Shown one piece after another: positions 25,429 to 36,119 of a stretch of DNA of 64,000 bases. The stretch comes from Physella acuta (lineage: Eukaryota > Mollusca > Gastropoda > Physidae), in NCBI RefSeq assembly GCF_028476545.1, contig NW_026731983.1:946501-1010500 (forward strand). The letters run 5' to 3'. Both the position numbers and the translations under genes were made by a program. Each line of letters begins with the position of its first letter. The stretch's first letter is position 1. The notes beneath the pieces are model-generated. The model saw only the letters and a program-made list of their open reading frames with translations. It searched no databases and was not told where the DNA came from.

Positions 25429-27758
25429 ATGGAAGATGCATGTCGTAGTGCAGTGGCTGGCAGTTCCCAAAATGAAAATGAAACTATCAAAAATTCTAAT
25501 GTTAATCAACAAGGTACAGAAGATTCAAATTACAATCATAGAACAGATACAGGTGCAATACATTCTCTAGAAACGTTAGCAAATCAATCTGTCGAAAACG
25601 AAATAACAAGGCAAGAACAAATTACAAAGACAGCGGAAGATAATAAGATTCCTGATGATACAAATATGAAAAAATCGCAAAAAAAGACGATTACTCTGGA
25701 GGTTTGTAAATTAAAGTTTTATTGTTTCGTTAGCTCATTCACATTGCCTTCTTTTACTTATCTATATCTGATTGAGTTTTTTCGATTGCCACATAATCAA
25801 GTTATTTGTCAAACCTGTCAATTTGTGTTTTCGTCAATTGATTAACTATTTGTATGTATGCTGTCTGTATTTTCTGTCAACTTATTTCCTTTTGTTTCTA
25901 ACACAAACATACACATATTTTACAACTATGTTATGTGGTTTTGTCTTAGATTTCAAATGACATTGACATCCTCTTGATTGGTAAAACTGGTGCAGGTAAA
26001 AGCGCCTTAGGCAATAGTCTTCTGACTAGAGAAGCTTTTGTATCATCTGCTAATATAGAAAGTGTTACGGACGAAATCAAGGAGGAATATGGTGTGTACG
26101 AAGGACGCGTATTGAAAGTGGTAGATACACCAGGTGTTTGTGATACAAGGATGACTAATGAAGATGGATTTAAAAAGTTCTCAGAAAACATGCAGAATGC
26201 CGTTAACATCAACACAATGGGTTATCATGTGTTTATTTACGTACTAAAATTTGGAGAAAGATTTACTCAAGAAGATGTGACTGCAATACAAATTCTTAAA
26301 AAAATATTTGGAAGTAACTTTGTAAATAAGTTTGTTATCCTTGTATTAACATGCGGTGATAACTTTGAAAAGCAGGTGACAAAAAAGACGGGTCTGACTT
26401 TTGAAAAATGGTGCACTCAACAGCAGGGTGTGTTTCAAAAACTTTTAGAGGAATGTGAGGGTAGAGTGGTATTATTTGATAATTTTGCAGAGGGAGTAGA
26501 GAAAATACACAAACAAAAAAGCGATCTAATAAACGTGATAGACAGACTACAGTCAAGTGGTAAGAGATACACCAACAAATATTTTGATGATGCAAAGGAA
26601 ACTCGTGATAAACTGCTGATAGAATGTAAGATACCTGCTTTGAAAGATAAAATATTTAGAGAAACTGGAGTTATTATGTCCAGTTACAATCAAATGAATT
26701 TTCAGGATCCGGAAAACAAAATCGAAGAACTCGAAAAAATGCAAGCACAATCTATAGCTCTGTTGATTGAAATAGAAGAGGAAGATAAAGAAAGTGGAGC
26801 TCTAAGCAATTTATTAGAAACTGTTCGTAATGTGAGCAGAACATTAGAAGAGCAAATCAATACCTGCAAACTGTTGATCCAGGAACGAGAAAAAAGTAAA
26901 AACGAACAACATCGCTTGGAACAACAGATGCAAAAAGATAAGGAGTTTATCGAAATGCAAGAAAATAAATTAAAAAGAGAACACCACCAACTTCTTCTGC
27001 AGATGGAATTAAATAAAAAGTCGATGGAAGAATTTGAAAAACAGCGCCAGGATGATAAGGAAAAATATGAAAATGACTTAAAAAGACAAAAAGAAATTGA
27101 AGAACTAAAATTAAAACAATTACATCTTGAATCAAAACGAAAACTAGAAAGTATTATAAAAGGAATAGAAATGCAAAAAAACGCGATAACGTCAGAAAGA
27201 CAGAATTTTTTGGCAGAAATAGAGCGTGAAAAACAGGATCTATTAAGGCAAAAAGATTTTGTCCAACAAAAACTTCAGTTATTGAAAGATGCTGCAAAAA
27301 AGGAGCAGGAAGAAAAAAGATTGGAGCTGGAACTAAAACAAAGGGAAATAAATGTTGCCGAAGAACGAATCCAGTGTTTACTAGATATTGTTACTGTTTG
27401 CCAATCTGTCTGTCTTTATCTCTGCGTTTCAGTTTATCTGCCTTTTTTTCTCTCCGTGTGCCTGGCTAATGTATGGTTAATTGCATGTATTTCTGTAAGA
27501 TTGACTTTCCGTCTGCTAATGTGGCTGTTTCTCTTTACAATAGTTTGTGTTTATGATCCATGTTATGTGTTTTTGCCAGAGGATACGTCTGTCTACCTGT
27601 CCAAATTTCTTCCTGCTTTCATTATTATCTATCTGTTTATATGTCTTCTTTTCTGTCTATTTACCTGGCTTTCTAAAGTATGGTTATCTATTCGTCTTTT
27701 TCTCTGTCTGACAGTATGTTTCTATCTGTGTTGCTGTGTGACAACAAAAATTTGTTGA
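25429..27758 (+). CDS. GIMAP/AIG1-type G protein with coiled coil (GIMAP copy 2)
   Basis: Exon 1 is 25429-25701 (91 codons, Asn/Gln/Glu-rich, acidic, no domain; donor GTTTGT). Exon 2 starts at 25950 after GTCTTAG, phase 0. The G domain has an intact P-loop GKTGAGKS (residues 102-109), DTPG (150-153) and LTCGDNF near 224-230. Residues about 335-564 are a Lys/Glu/Gln coiled coil. At about 27369 similarity to copy 3 stops and the frame runs 129 codons through Cys/Leu/Val-rich sequence to TGA at 27756-27758. That tail is homologous to the intron before the G exon at 63797, where the matching frame has a stop, so the hydrophobic tail is probably translated intron rather than a true membrane domain. 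Real mRNAs may splice out earlier (GTAAGA at 27495 and GTATGG at 27468 and 27675 are in-phase candidates) into the next G exon. Read through, the protein is 693 aa. Confidence 0.85.
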
Positions 27759-27781
27759 TATTAATGTTATAATTTTCTTAG

Positions 27782-29776
27782 ATTTCAAACGACATCGACA
27801 TCCTGTTGATTGGCAAAACTGGCAAAGGCAAAAGTGCTTTAGGAAACAGTCTTCTGTCTAGCGAAGCTTTTCTGTCTTCAGCGAATTTCGAATCTGTAAC
27901 AGATGTAATTAAAGATGGATATGGTGTGTTTGAAGGTCGTACACTAAAAGTTGTAGATACACCAGGTGTGTGTGATACAAGGATGAGCGAAGAAGATGCG
28001 TTAAAAATGGTTTCAGAAAAAATGCAGGACGCCGTTAATCTCAACCCAGTGGGCTATCATACATTAATTTACGTACTAAAATTTGGAGAACGATTCACAG
28101 AAGAAGATGTCACTGCAATTCAAATTCTAAAAAAAATATTCGGAAATGACTTTGTAAATAAATTTGGTATCCTTGTGTTAACATGCGGTGATAACTTTGA
28201 AAAGCAGGTCACAAAAAAGACGGGTCTGACTTTTGAAAAATGGTGCACTCAACAGCAGGGTGTGTTTCAAAAACTTTTAGAGGAATGTGAGGGTAGAGTG
28301 GTATTATTTGATAATTTTGCAGAAGGAGTAGAGAAAATACACAAACAAAAAAGCGATCTAATAAACGTGATAGACAGACTACAGTCAAGTGGTAAGAGAT
28401 ACACCAACAAATATTTTGATGATGCAAAGGAAACTCGTGATAAACTGCTGATAGAATGTAAGATACCTGCTTTGAAAGATAAAATATTTAGAGAAACGGG
28501 AGTTATTATGTCCAGTTACAATCAAATGAATTTCCAGGATCCGGAAAACAAAATCGAAGAACTCGAAAAAATGCAAGCACAATCTATAGCTCTGTTGATT
28601 GAAATAGAAGAGGAAGATAAAGAAAGTGGAGCTCTAAGCAATTTATTAGAAACTGTTCGTAATGTGAGCAGAACATTAGAAGAGCAAATCAATACCTGCA
28701 AACTGTTGATCCAGGAACGAGAAAAAAGTAAAAACGAACAACATCGCTTGGAACAACAGATGCAAAAAGATAAGGAGTTTATGGAAATGCAAGAGGAGAA
28801 GTCGAAGAGAGAACACCACCAACTTCTTCTGCAGATTGAATTAAATAAAAAGTCGATGGAAGAATTTGAAAAACAGCGCCAGGATGATAAGGAAAAATAT
28901 GAAAATGACTTAAAAAGACAAAAAGAAATTGAAGAATTAAAATTCAAACAAATACAGCTTGAATCAGAGCAAAAACAAGAAAGTATTATAAAAGAAATAG
29001 AAATGCAGAAAAACGCGATAGAGTCAGAAAGACAGAAATTTTTGGCAAAGATAGATCTTGAAAAACAGGATCTATTAAGGCAAAAAGATTTTGACCAACA
29101 AAAACTTCAGTTATTGAAAGATGCTGCCAAAAAAGAGCAGGAAGAAAAAAGATTAGAGCTGGAACTTAAACAAAAGGAAATGAATGCAGCCGAAGAACGA
29201 CACAGAATTGAAAGGGAAGCGCAAAAAAATGAATATTTGAAGCTGCAAAAGGAAGAAGAAAGAAAATTTCAAATGATGGAAGAAAAGGCTAAAAGAGATC
29301 ACGAGGCTCATATTAAAGAATTACTGCTAAAAGAAAGAGAAATTGAAGCTGCAGAAAAAAAACAGCTTTTAGAACTTGATAAAATTAAAGAAGAAATGAA
29401 AAAACAAAACGAATTACATATTGAAAAAATAAAGTGTCAACAACGAAAAGATAAAATGGAAAATGACCTACGAATTCAAGAAATGAAACTTAAAGAGCAA
29501 GAGATGAGGGCAAACGAAATACGGCTTAGTGAAGAAAGAGAGGCGAAAACGAGGGCAGAGATTAGAATGTTAAAAGAAATGAAGGAAGCTGCTGAACGGA
29601 GACACATTGAAGAAATGGAAGAAAGAAAACAGGAATATGAGTTGCGTAGACAGACGGAGGAGACTAGAACTGAACGATTAAACCTAGAGCGAGAAACTCA
29701 GCAAATAAAGTTTATAGAAGAGTTGCGAACTGAAAGGGAGAGAATAAAAAACGAACAGAGCTGTAATATTCAGTAA
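27782..29776 (+). CDS. GIMAP/AIG1-type G-domain and coiled-coil exon (GIMAP copy 3), no first exon of its own
   Basis: Starts after TTTTCTTAG in phase 0 with ISNDIDILLIG and stays open for 664 codons to TAA at 29774-29776. P-loop GKTGKGKS (exon residues 11-18), DTPG (59-62), LTCGDNF near 133-139. A long continuous coiled coil, very rich in Glu, Lys, Gln and Arg, runs from about residue 240 to the end. No membrane segment. No in-frame ATG precedes the P-loop and no 5' coding exon lies between this exon and copy 2, so it is either the second half of a double-G-domain gene with copy 2 or uses a distant or non-coding leader. From about exon residue 125 to 345 its protein is almost identical to copy 2, while the front of the G domain differs at many positions. 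Confidence 0.85.
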   Translation: MSNDIDILLIGKTGKGKSALGNSLLSSEAFLSSANFESVTDVIKDGYGVFEGRTLKVVDTPGVCDTRMSEEDALKMVSEKMQDAVNLNPVGYHTLIYVLKFGERFTEEDVTAIQILKKIFGNDFVNKFGILVLTCGDNFEKQVTKKTGLTFEKWCTQQQGVFQKLLEECEGRVVLFDNFAEGVEKIHKQKSDLINVIDRLQSSGKRYTNKYFDDAKETRDKLLIECKIPALKDKIFRETGVIMSSYNQMNFQDPENKIEELEKMQAQSIALLIEIEEEDKESGALSNLLETVRNVSRTLEEQINTCKLLIQEREKSKNEQHRLEQQMQKDKEFMEMQEEKSKREHHQLLLQIELNKKSMEEFEKQRQDDKEKYENDLKRQKEIEELKFKQIQLESEQKQESIIKEIEMQKNAIESERQKFLAKIDLEKQDLLRQKDFDQQKLQLLKDAAKKEQEEKRLELELKQKEMNAAEERHRIEREAQKNEYLKLQKEEERKFQMMEEKAKRDHEAHIKELLLKEREIEAAEKKQLLELDKIKEEMKKQNELHIEKIKCQQRKDKMENDLRIQEMKLKEQEMRANEIRLSEEREAKTRAEIRMLKEMKEAAERRHIEEMEERKQEYELRRQTEETRTERLNLERETQQIKFIEELRTERERIKNEQSCNIQ

Positions 29777-29856
29777 ATACGGTACGGTACGGTACGGTAC
29801 GGTACGGTACGGTACGGTACGGTACGGTACGGTACGGTACGGTATGGTACGGTACT
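29777..29856. repeat. (ACGGT)n pentanucleotide satellite
   Basis: About fifteen copies of GGTAC/ACGGT begin immediately after the TAA of GIMAP copy 3, with one T-for-C variant near the end. Confidence 0.95.
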
Positions 29857-30369
29857 GGTGCTCAGTCGACATAATGTCGGAATGAGCATAATTCGCTGCG
29901 CAGAAGCAATGTATTTTTTTAAAAATTCACTCAGAAACACTAAGCAAGGAAATTAAAATTATAGGCATTTTACTATAGTAAACAAATCGAGGTGTTAGAT
30001 TAGATTGGTGAATCGTGTGGTCTACTATTTCTTTACCAGATGAATATAGATTAAACTCAATAAGCTCATTCGTGTAGGCGTATCATTTTCTTAACTGAGG
30101 CTAATATTGCGATAACTACACTGTAATAACTGCATCATCTATGGTATTTACATTATTTAGATCAAAGAAAAAATCCAGAAAAAATGTTTGCTGTTGCGCT
30201 TATTGGTAATCATCATAAGCAATTATGATTTGAAAAATATGTTATGAATCAATCCCTTCTAGCTTATAACATCTATCATTTTGCAAAACAAAATTCTATC
30301 GTCGTCTTAGTTTAACCATCCCACATAAAAAAAATTCCAAATACGTTCTTCTACTCTGCTATCAATTAT
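29857..30369. other. AT-rich spacer, no gene seen
   Basis: Nothing recognised; the 3' UTR of GIMAP copy 3 may extend here. Confidence 0.4.
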
Positions 30370-30805
30370 TTTATAAAAATATTCCTATAGAAATAAACCG
30401 GGAGTGATCTCCATTAAACTTTCTCGAATATGAAACAATAGGGGTGGCAACTCGGGATATAGACATGATTTTTAATCCTTTGTTAATACTAAAACTTTTA
30501 AAACTAGAATAAAATCTCGTAAAAAAAAATTGCACACCAAATGAACGCCAAATAAAATATGCATAATAGTGTTGAATAGTAAAAGTAATTATTAAATGCA
30601 CATACGTTTTTTGAGAAATCGGAAATAGCGAAAATTACTACTTCTTTTCAACAGAAGTACTCCAAATGTGACAGACAGCAGAAAATTAGATCTTTTACTT
30701 ACATGTGAAATTTCATTTATCTGAAATAGTACTCAAGTTATAGACTTCATTACAAGACTTTCTCTATACTTCGTAAATACGAGAAAGTAAATAACTATCT
30801 ACAAT
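30370..30805 (-). repeat. Interspersed repeat (family G), reverse copy
   Basis: Complement of 53763-54400: shares GGGAGTGATCTCC, the TTGCACACCAAATGAACGCC block, TTTTTTGAGAAATCGGAAATAG, AAATTTCATTTATCTGAAATAG and ends ATACTTCGTAAATACGAGAAAG. Non-coding. Confidence 0.7.
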
Positions 30806-30884
30806 TGAAAAGATATATTAAAACTAAGTAGCAAAAAAAAAACAACATTTAACGATCTCATAAACATAGTCATTTCCGCATTTT

Positions 30885-30960
30885 TACAAGTTTTAATTTA
30901 ACTCACTTTCTCGTCAGCCTGTCGTCAGTCTGTCTACATTGAAATACGTGTTTTTATTAA
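30885..30960 (+). repeat. PAL-family body fragment
   Basis: Carries ACAAGTTTTAATTTAACTCAC then TTTCTCGTCAGCCTGTCGTC, the first part of a PAL unit; the rest is absent. Confidence 0.55.
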
Positions 30961-31177
30961 ACGTTTTTATGAAAAAAAAATTCTACAAACATTATTCTAT
31001 TCTCATTCGATTCTGAGATGTGATATAAATATGTAAATATTATTTCTTTATTGCATAAGCTACAACTTTAATATTTTATAAGAAAGTACTTCAATAACGG
31101 ACATTGTGTAAAAAGGCCACTATGCTTACTATTGTAATCGTTTAAAAATAATTTTTTTTTTTTTATATTTGTAATTG

Positions 31178-31183
31178 CTATTA

Positions 31184-31232
<49 letters not shown>

Positions 31233-31327
31233 TATTATTATTATGATTATTATTATTATTGTTATGATTGTTATTATTGTTATTATTATAACTATTATTA
31301 TTATTATTACTATTATTATTATTGTTA

Positions 31328-31419
<92 letters not shown>

Positions 31420-31421
31420 TT
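31178..31421. repeat. (ATT)n microsatellite
   Basis: About 240 bp of ATT/GTT/ACT triplets. Apparent poly-Asn, poly-Ile and related frames on either strand are artefacts. Confidence 0.98.
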
Positions 31422-31559
31422 CATTAAACAATCAAGGTTAAAATAAAATAATTTTTGTAAAAATACGATTTCAATTTTTGCAATTTTCGAAACTTCCTCT
31501 AGACAGTGTATACGAAAAGTTTAAAAGTTCGAAAAAAAGATCATGTCTTTACAAGCTTT

Positions 31560-33375
31560 TTTACAAGCTTTTATTTAACTCAGTTCTTCTGTCGTCCGTC
31601 TGTCGTCGTTCTAGATCGAATCGCCAGAGCGAAAATTCGGACACTTCTACTTGAACGATACGGTTCGCAGTTGGCACGTGGGTCAAGACTAGAAGACAAT
31701 GCGATCTGAAATTAAATTTGTTTTAATTGGATGCCTAATTAATTTTTTATGAATTAATTAAAATTTGGATCGAATTAGTAGGCATATCTATCCAACCAAA
31801 CCACACGCGTCATCACGTTCAATAGCGAGTCATCACGTTCAATAGGTGTGCAATGGTTTTTAGTCATAAAATTCTATTGTAAATAAAAACATGTAAAGTA
31901 CTAAAAAAAATTATAACGAACTTTTTAATAACAAGCTTTTATGTACTAATGCACTAAAAAGTAGAAAATAAATTATAGACTAGTATTTAAATAACTATAA
32001 AGAAAAGCGTGGGTCTCTTCCTAAACATTACTAAAGGTATCCAATACATACTAAAGTGACCCAAGCTTTTCTTTATAGTTATTTAAATAGTAGTCTATAA
32101 TTTATTTTCTACTTTTTAGTGCATTAGTACATAAAAGCTTGTTATTAAAACGTTCTTTATGAATTTTTTGTTTTTGTTTTACAAGCTTTTATTTAACTCA
32201 CTTCCTCTGTCGTCAGTCTAAATCGAAACGCCGGAGCGAAATTGCAGACACTTCTAACTGACACATACGGTTCGTAATTTGTACGTGGGTCAAGACATGA
32301 AGACAGTGCATCGTGACATTAAATTTTACGTAATGGGATGTTTAATTATTTTTTTAAGAAATAATTAAAATTTTGAGCAAATTAGTAGGCATTTCAATTC
32401 AACCACACCACACGCGTTATCACGTTCAAAAGCTTCATCATGATTAATAGGCGCGCAATGATTGTTAGTCATGAAACTCTATTGTAAATAAAAACACATA
32501 AAGTACTAAAAAAAAATTCCATAAAAAACGTTTTAATAACAAGCTTTTATGTACTAATGCACTAAAAAATAGAAAATAAATTATACACTAATATTTAAAT
32601 AGCTATAATGAAACGCGTGTGTCTCTTCCAAATCATTAGTAAAGGTATCCAATAGATACTAAAGTGACCCACGCTTTTCTTTATAGTTATTTAAATAATA
32701 GTGTATAATTTATTTTCTACTTTTTAGTGCATTAGCACATAAAAGCTAGTTATTAAAACATGTTTTATTACATTTTTTAAACTCACTTCCTCGGTAGTCG
32801 TCAGGCAGTCTGTCTGTCTGAATCGATACGCCGAGCGAAATTGCAGACACTTTATCTGACAGACACGGTTCGTAGTTGGTACGTGGGTCAAGACATGAAG
32901 ACAATGCAACATGACATTAAATTTGACTTACTTGGATGCCTAATGGATTTATTATGAATAAATTTAAATTTTTACCAAATTAGTAGGCAGTCTAATCCAA
33001 CCACTCCACACGCGTCATCAAGTTCAATAGCGCGTCATCATGTTCAATAGGTGCGCAGTGGTTTTAAGTCAAGTAACTCTATTGTAAATATAAAAACTTG
33101 TAAAGCACTAACATTTTTAAAAAAAAACGTTTTAATAACAAGCTTTTATGTAGTAATGAACTACAAAGTAGAAGATAAATTATACTCTACTAAATAAATT
33201 ACTATAAAGAAAAGCGTGGGTCTCTTCCTAAATATTAGTAAAGGTATCCAATAGATACTAAAGTGACCCACACTTTTCTTTATAGTAATTTAAATAGTTG
33301 CGTATAATTTATTTTCTACTGTTTAGTGCATTATTACTTAAAAGCTTGTTATTAAAATGTTCTTTATGGAAAAAT
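31560..33375 (+). repeat. Trimer of palindrome-ended units (PAL family)
   Basis: Three head-to-tail ~600-bp units starting near 31560, 32180 and 32762. Unit order: ACAAGCTTTTATTTAACTCA, TCTGTCGTC..., ATCGAAACGCC/GGAGCGAAA, AACTGACA, GTGGGTCAAGACATGAAGAC, TTGGATGCCTAAT, AATTAGTAGGCAT, ACACGCGTCATCACGTTCAAT, GCGCAATG, AACATGTAAAGTACTAAA, then a palindrome. Palindromes lie at 31931-32142, 32539-32750 and 33138-33349, each ~211 bp with arms of about 85-100 bp. Transcripts through them would fold into long hairpins. No coding capacity. Confidence 0.9.
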
Positions 33376-34207
33376 TTATGAGATATTGGCTTCTTTTCAG
33401 GAAACTAAATGACGTCATTTTAAATAATATTAAATTGAGTATTGAGTGTACATCTGCTATCAGAGACAACTGTTTAGTTGAAAAATGTTAGTTTTTAATC
33501 ATCTTTTTTTAACGAAAGAAAATTAAAACAGTAATATCATGATTAAATTACTTTAATGTCCTTAAATGTTGATATGAAAATGCAAGTGTATTAGCGTCCT
33601 AGTTAATTAACTTTACTCACTGTTATAATCTATTTAAACTACAAATTTTACTGGCTTTGCGTTTTTAAACTTTTAAACAACTGTTGCTTTTAAAATGGTC
33701 TGGTGCTTAGTCTATGGAAATGTTATACAACATAATAGGTGTAAAATTTTGATAGAAAATGTATGTTATTTTTATTAGCATTATATATAATGTATATTTT
33801 AAAAGAATAAGATGACAAGAAATGTTTCACAGCGTTTACCGTAACTAACTAAAACTGTTAACATTGCAAATATTATTTTTAAAATGCATATAAAAATTGA
33901 TATTTAAAAAAACTTGTATAATTACAAGCTTTTATAATTGCAATAAAAAGAAGAAAACAATAAAATTTGTATTAAATATAAAATAATTTTAAAAATATAA
34001 TAAAGTATTTATATTATTTTTAAAATTACTTTAATGTCCTTAAATGTTGATATGAAAATGCAAATGTATTAGCGTCCTAGTTAATTAACTTTACTCACTG
34101 TTATAATCTATTTAAACTACAAATTTTACTTGCTTTGCGTTTTTAAACTTTTATATAACTGTTGCTTATAAAATGGTCGGGTGTCTTAGTCCATGGAAAT
34201 GTTATAC
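33376..34207. repeat. AT-rich spacer with a ~180-bp direct repeat
   Basis: TTACTTTAATGTCCTTAAAT begins at about 33547 and again at about 34024; about 180 bp match with few changes, both ending GGAAATGTTATAC (33728 and 34207). The second copy stops exactly where a reversed PAL fragment starts. Confidence 0.8.
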
Positions 34208-34325
34208 GTCTCTGTCAGTTAAAAGTGCCTGCAATCTCACACGGGCGTTTCGATCAGACAGACAGACAGGCAGACTGACGACTGACGACAGAGGAAGTGA
34301 GTTAAATAAAAGCTTGTAATAAACT
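34208..34325 (-). repeat. PAL-family fragment, reverse
   Basis: TCTGTCAGTTAAAAGTGCCTGC, ACGGGCGTTTCGATC and GAGGAAGTGAGTTAAATAAA are the complement of a PAL unit's first ~115 bp; the palindrome is missing. Confidence 0.7.
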
Positions 34326-34488
34326 TTGCTTTACATTAATCAAGAGCAAAACCTTACCTAATACAGTGTAAAGTTTTGTATTTATTGCTTTCTTATGCAA
34401 TCTTTTAATAAAATAGGACGATTAAATATCAAATTTGTTTTAGAAAAATGGTTGCGTTCAACGAGAAAGCTATTATAATTATAAATAA

Positions 34489-35790
34489 ACTAGCGTGCTC
34501 GTCACCGTGCGTTGCCGAGGGGATAGGAAAGTATGGCGTAATATTTTAAGAGGGTATCATTATTGCGTTACTAATCCTATATTCTTAGATGTGTGAACTT
34601 TTTTTTAAACAGTTATTTATATATAAACAATGTATGCGCTTGAATCATATTTATCGTGGCACGAGTTTACATACACTACCACATAAAAGCCTTATAATGA
34701 AATAGAACACACTTCGGTGACCGCGCAGGTGTCACGGACGTTGAGGGGAGCTCTCGGGAGCCTCCGATTACAATACTGCAGCGGCGCCGCGTACTGCCCC
34801 TGGCTCCATAAAACTAAAGTAAGCGCCAAATCGCTCACAGGATAGGACGGGGCGCTATTGCTCCATGCTAGGGTTCAGGCGAACGTGCCTTATTCAATTT
34901 AGTGAGCGACTATAACGCCCCATTTTATCCATTGTCTATCGCACTGTATGGAACGAACGTTGCGCTAATGCTCTCAAGGAAAGACCTGGGCGCCAAATCG
35001 AAACCGGCAGGGGCGCCTGATTCAATATAGTCATTGGTTATTGTTGCCCATTGTGTCTTTAGTGTATAGCTTTTTTTTAAACAAACGTAGGCGCAATAGT
35101 GATCACAGGGGAGCCCGTTGCGCTTCGGGTCGAGCAATCGATGGGCGTCGGCGGTTGCACTTGTTGCAAATTTACCGCTGAATCTAGTAGTATCTCTTAC
35201 CCGCGTTGCAGAAGGCCTAATTAACGGATGCCAAGTGCTAACATAGTCGCTCTAGAGCAGTGGTCTCCAAACGTTTCAGTCCTAGGGTTGCATTAACTTT
35301 CAAATTTTAGTTCGGGGGCCAGTTTCTTCCAGGCATGTCTTTGATTTTTCTGGGCAAAGTTCCTCAGCCATCACCAATAAACGATTTTTCCTTGGACAAA
35401 AAGATCTCAGTGGGCCGGATGAGAGGACTTCGCGGACCGCATCCGGCTCGCGGCCCGTAGTTTGGAGACCCCTGCTCTAGAGCTCTGGGCGCCAAATTTT
35501 AAACTGACGATAATCTCAGGCTCCTTGGCATCGCCAATAACAAATTTTAATTATTATTTTCAAAGAAACCTTCACGGGAGTATTTTCTTTACCTTCCGAA
35601 AGCTTCATATCACTCGGAGGAACGGTGTCAAACCGCATCCAACTTTTTAAAATTATATATACAGTATAATAGAGAAAAATCGCACCCTTCCGGGGCGCCC
35701 CCCTTACGAAATTAAAAAAATCTTTTTTTCGGCAGAAACCCTCCCTGGAGTGTTCTAATCACGATATACATGATTTTTACTGAAAAAAAG
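34489..35790 (+). mobile_element. HINE-like element (ACTAGC head), interrupted by a hAT MITE
   Basis: Head ACTAGCGTGCTCGTCACCG then GTTGCCGAGGGGATAG, followed by the same blocks as 7160 onward (GAACACACTTCGGTGACCGC, GGCGCC runs) and one or two ~160-bp monomers (about 35640-35765). The stretch ACATAGTCGCTCTA[A/G]A is broken by the MITE at 35258-35474; the empty version is visible at about 7957-7972. Confidence 0.65.
35258..35474. mobile_element. hAT-Charlie-like MITE with perfect target duplication
   Basis: Ends CAGTGGTCTCCAAAC / GTTTGGAGACCCCTG style (CAGTGGTCTCCAAACG at left, TAGTTTGGAGACCCCTG at right) with GGGCCGGATG inside and GCGGCCCG near the right end, typical of hAT non-autonomous elements. 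Flanked by CTCTAGAG at 35250-35257 and 35475-35482, an exact 8-bp duplication. Confidence 0.95.
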
Positions 35791-36119
35791 CATTTTGTTT
35801 TGATAACCTACAAACATACTGCAGGTAGGCAGGTACAGCGTGGACCCCTCCCCTCACACACTGAGTTGGAACAGCATATAACCGACTCAATTATGGAAGT
35901 CATAAATAGATGACCCTTAAATTAAAACATACTTTTTCTAATAATAGATAAACTAATATAAAAATAAGGCCTGCCGAACAAGAGATGCAAACGTTGTATT
36001 ACTTACAAGTGTTGGATAAGCTAACTAAAGAATATTGATAAAGGGTCCCCAATGGCAGGTGTAATATGCAATGAGATCGCTTTGCCGGGAGACTTAGTTT
36101 CTACAGAAACGGTATTGTT
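35791..36119. other. Spacer, no gene seen
   Basis: Includes a short GCAGGTAGGCAGGTAC stretch; nothing coding. Confidence 0.4.

Noticed and set aside
26335-26750. Minus-strand ORFs opposite the GIMAP exons (also 28209-28947)
   Set aside because: Shadows of the coding strand; same frames recur simply because copies 2 and 3 are nearly identical.
27495-27758. Multi-pass membrane domain at the end of GIMAP copy 2
   Set aside because: Kept only as a finding: its homologue before the G exon at 63797 is intronic and not open in the matching frame.
31068-31446. Long poly-Ile, poly-Asn and related frames on both strands
   Set aside because: They are the (ATT)n microsatellite read in different frames.
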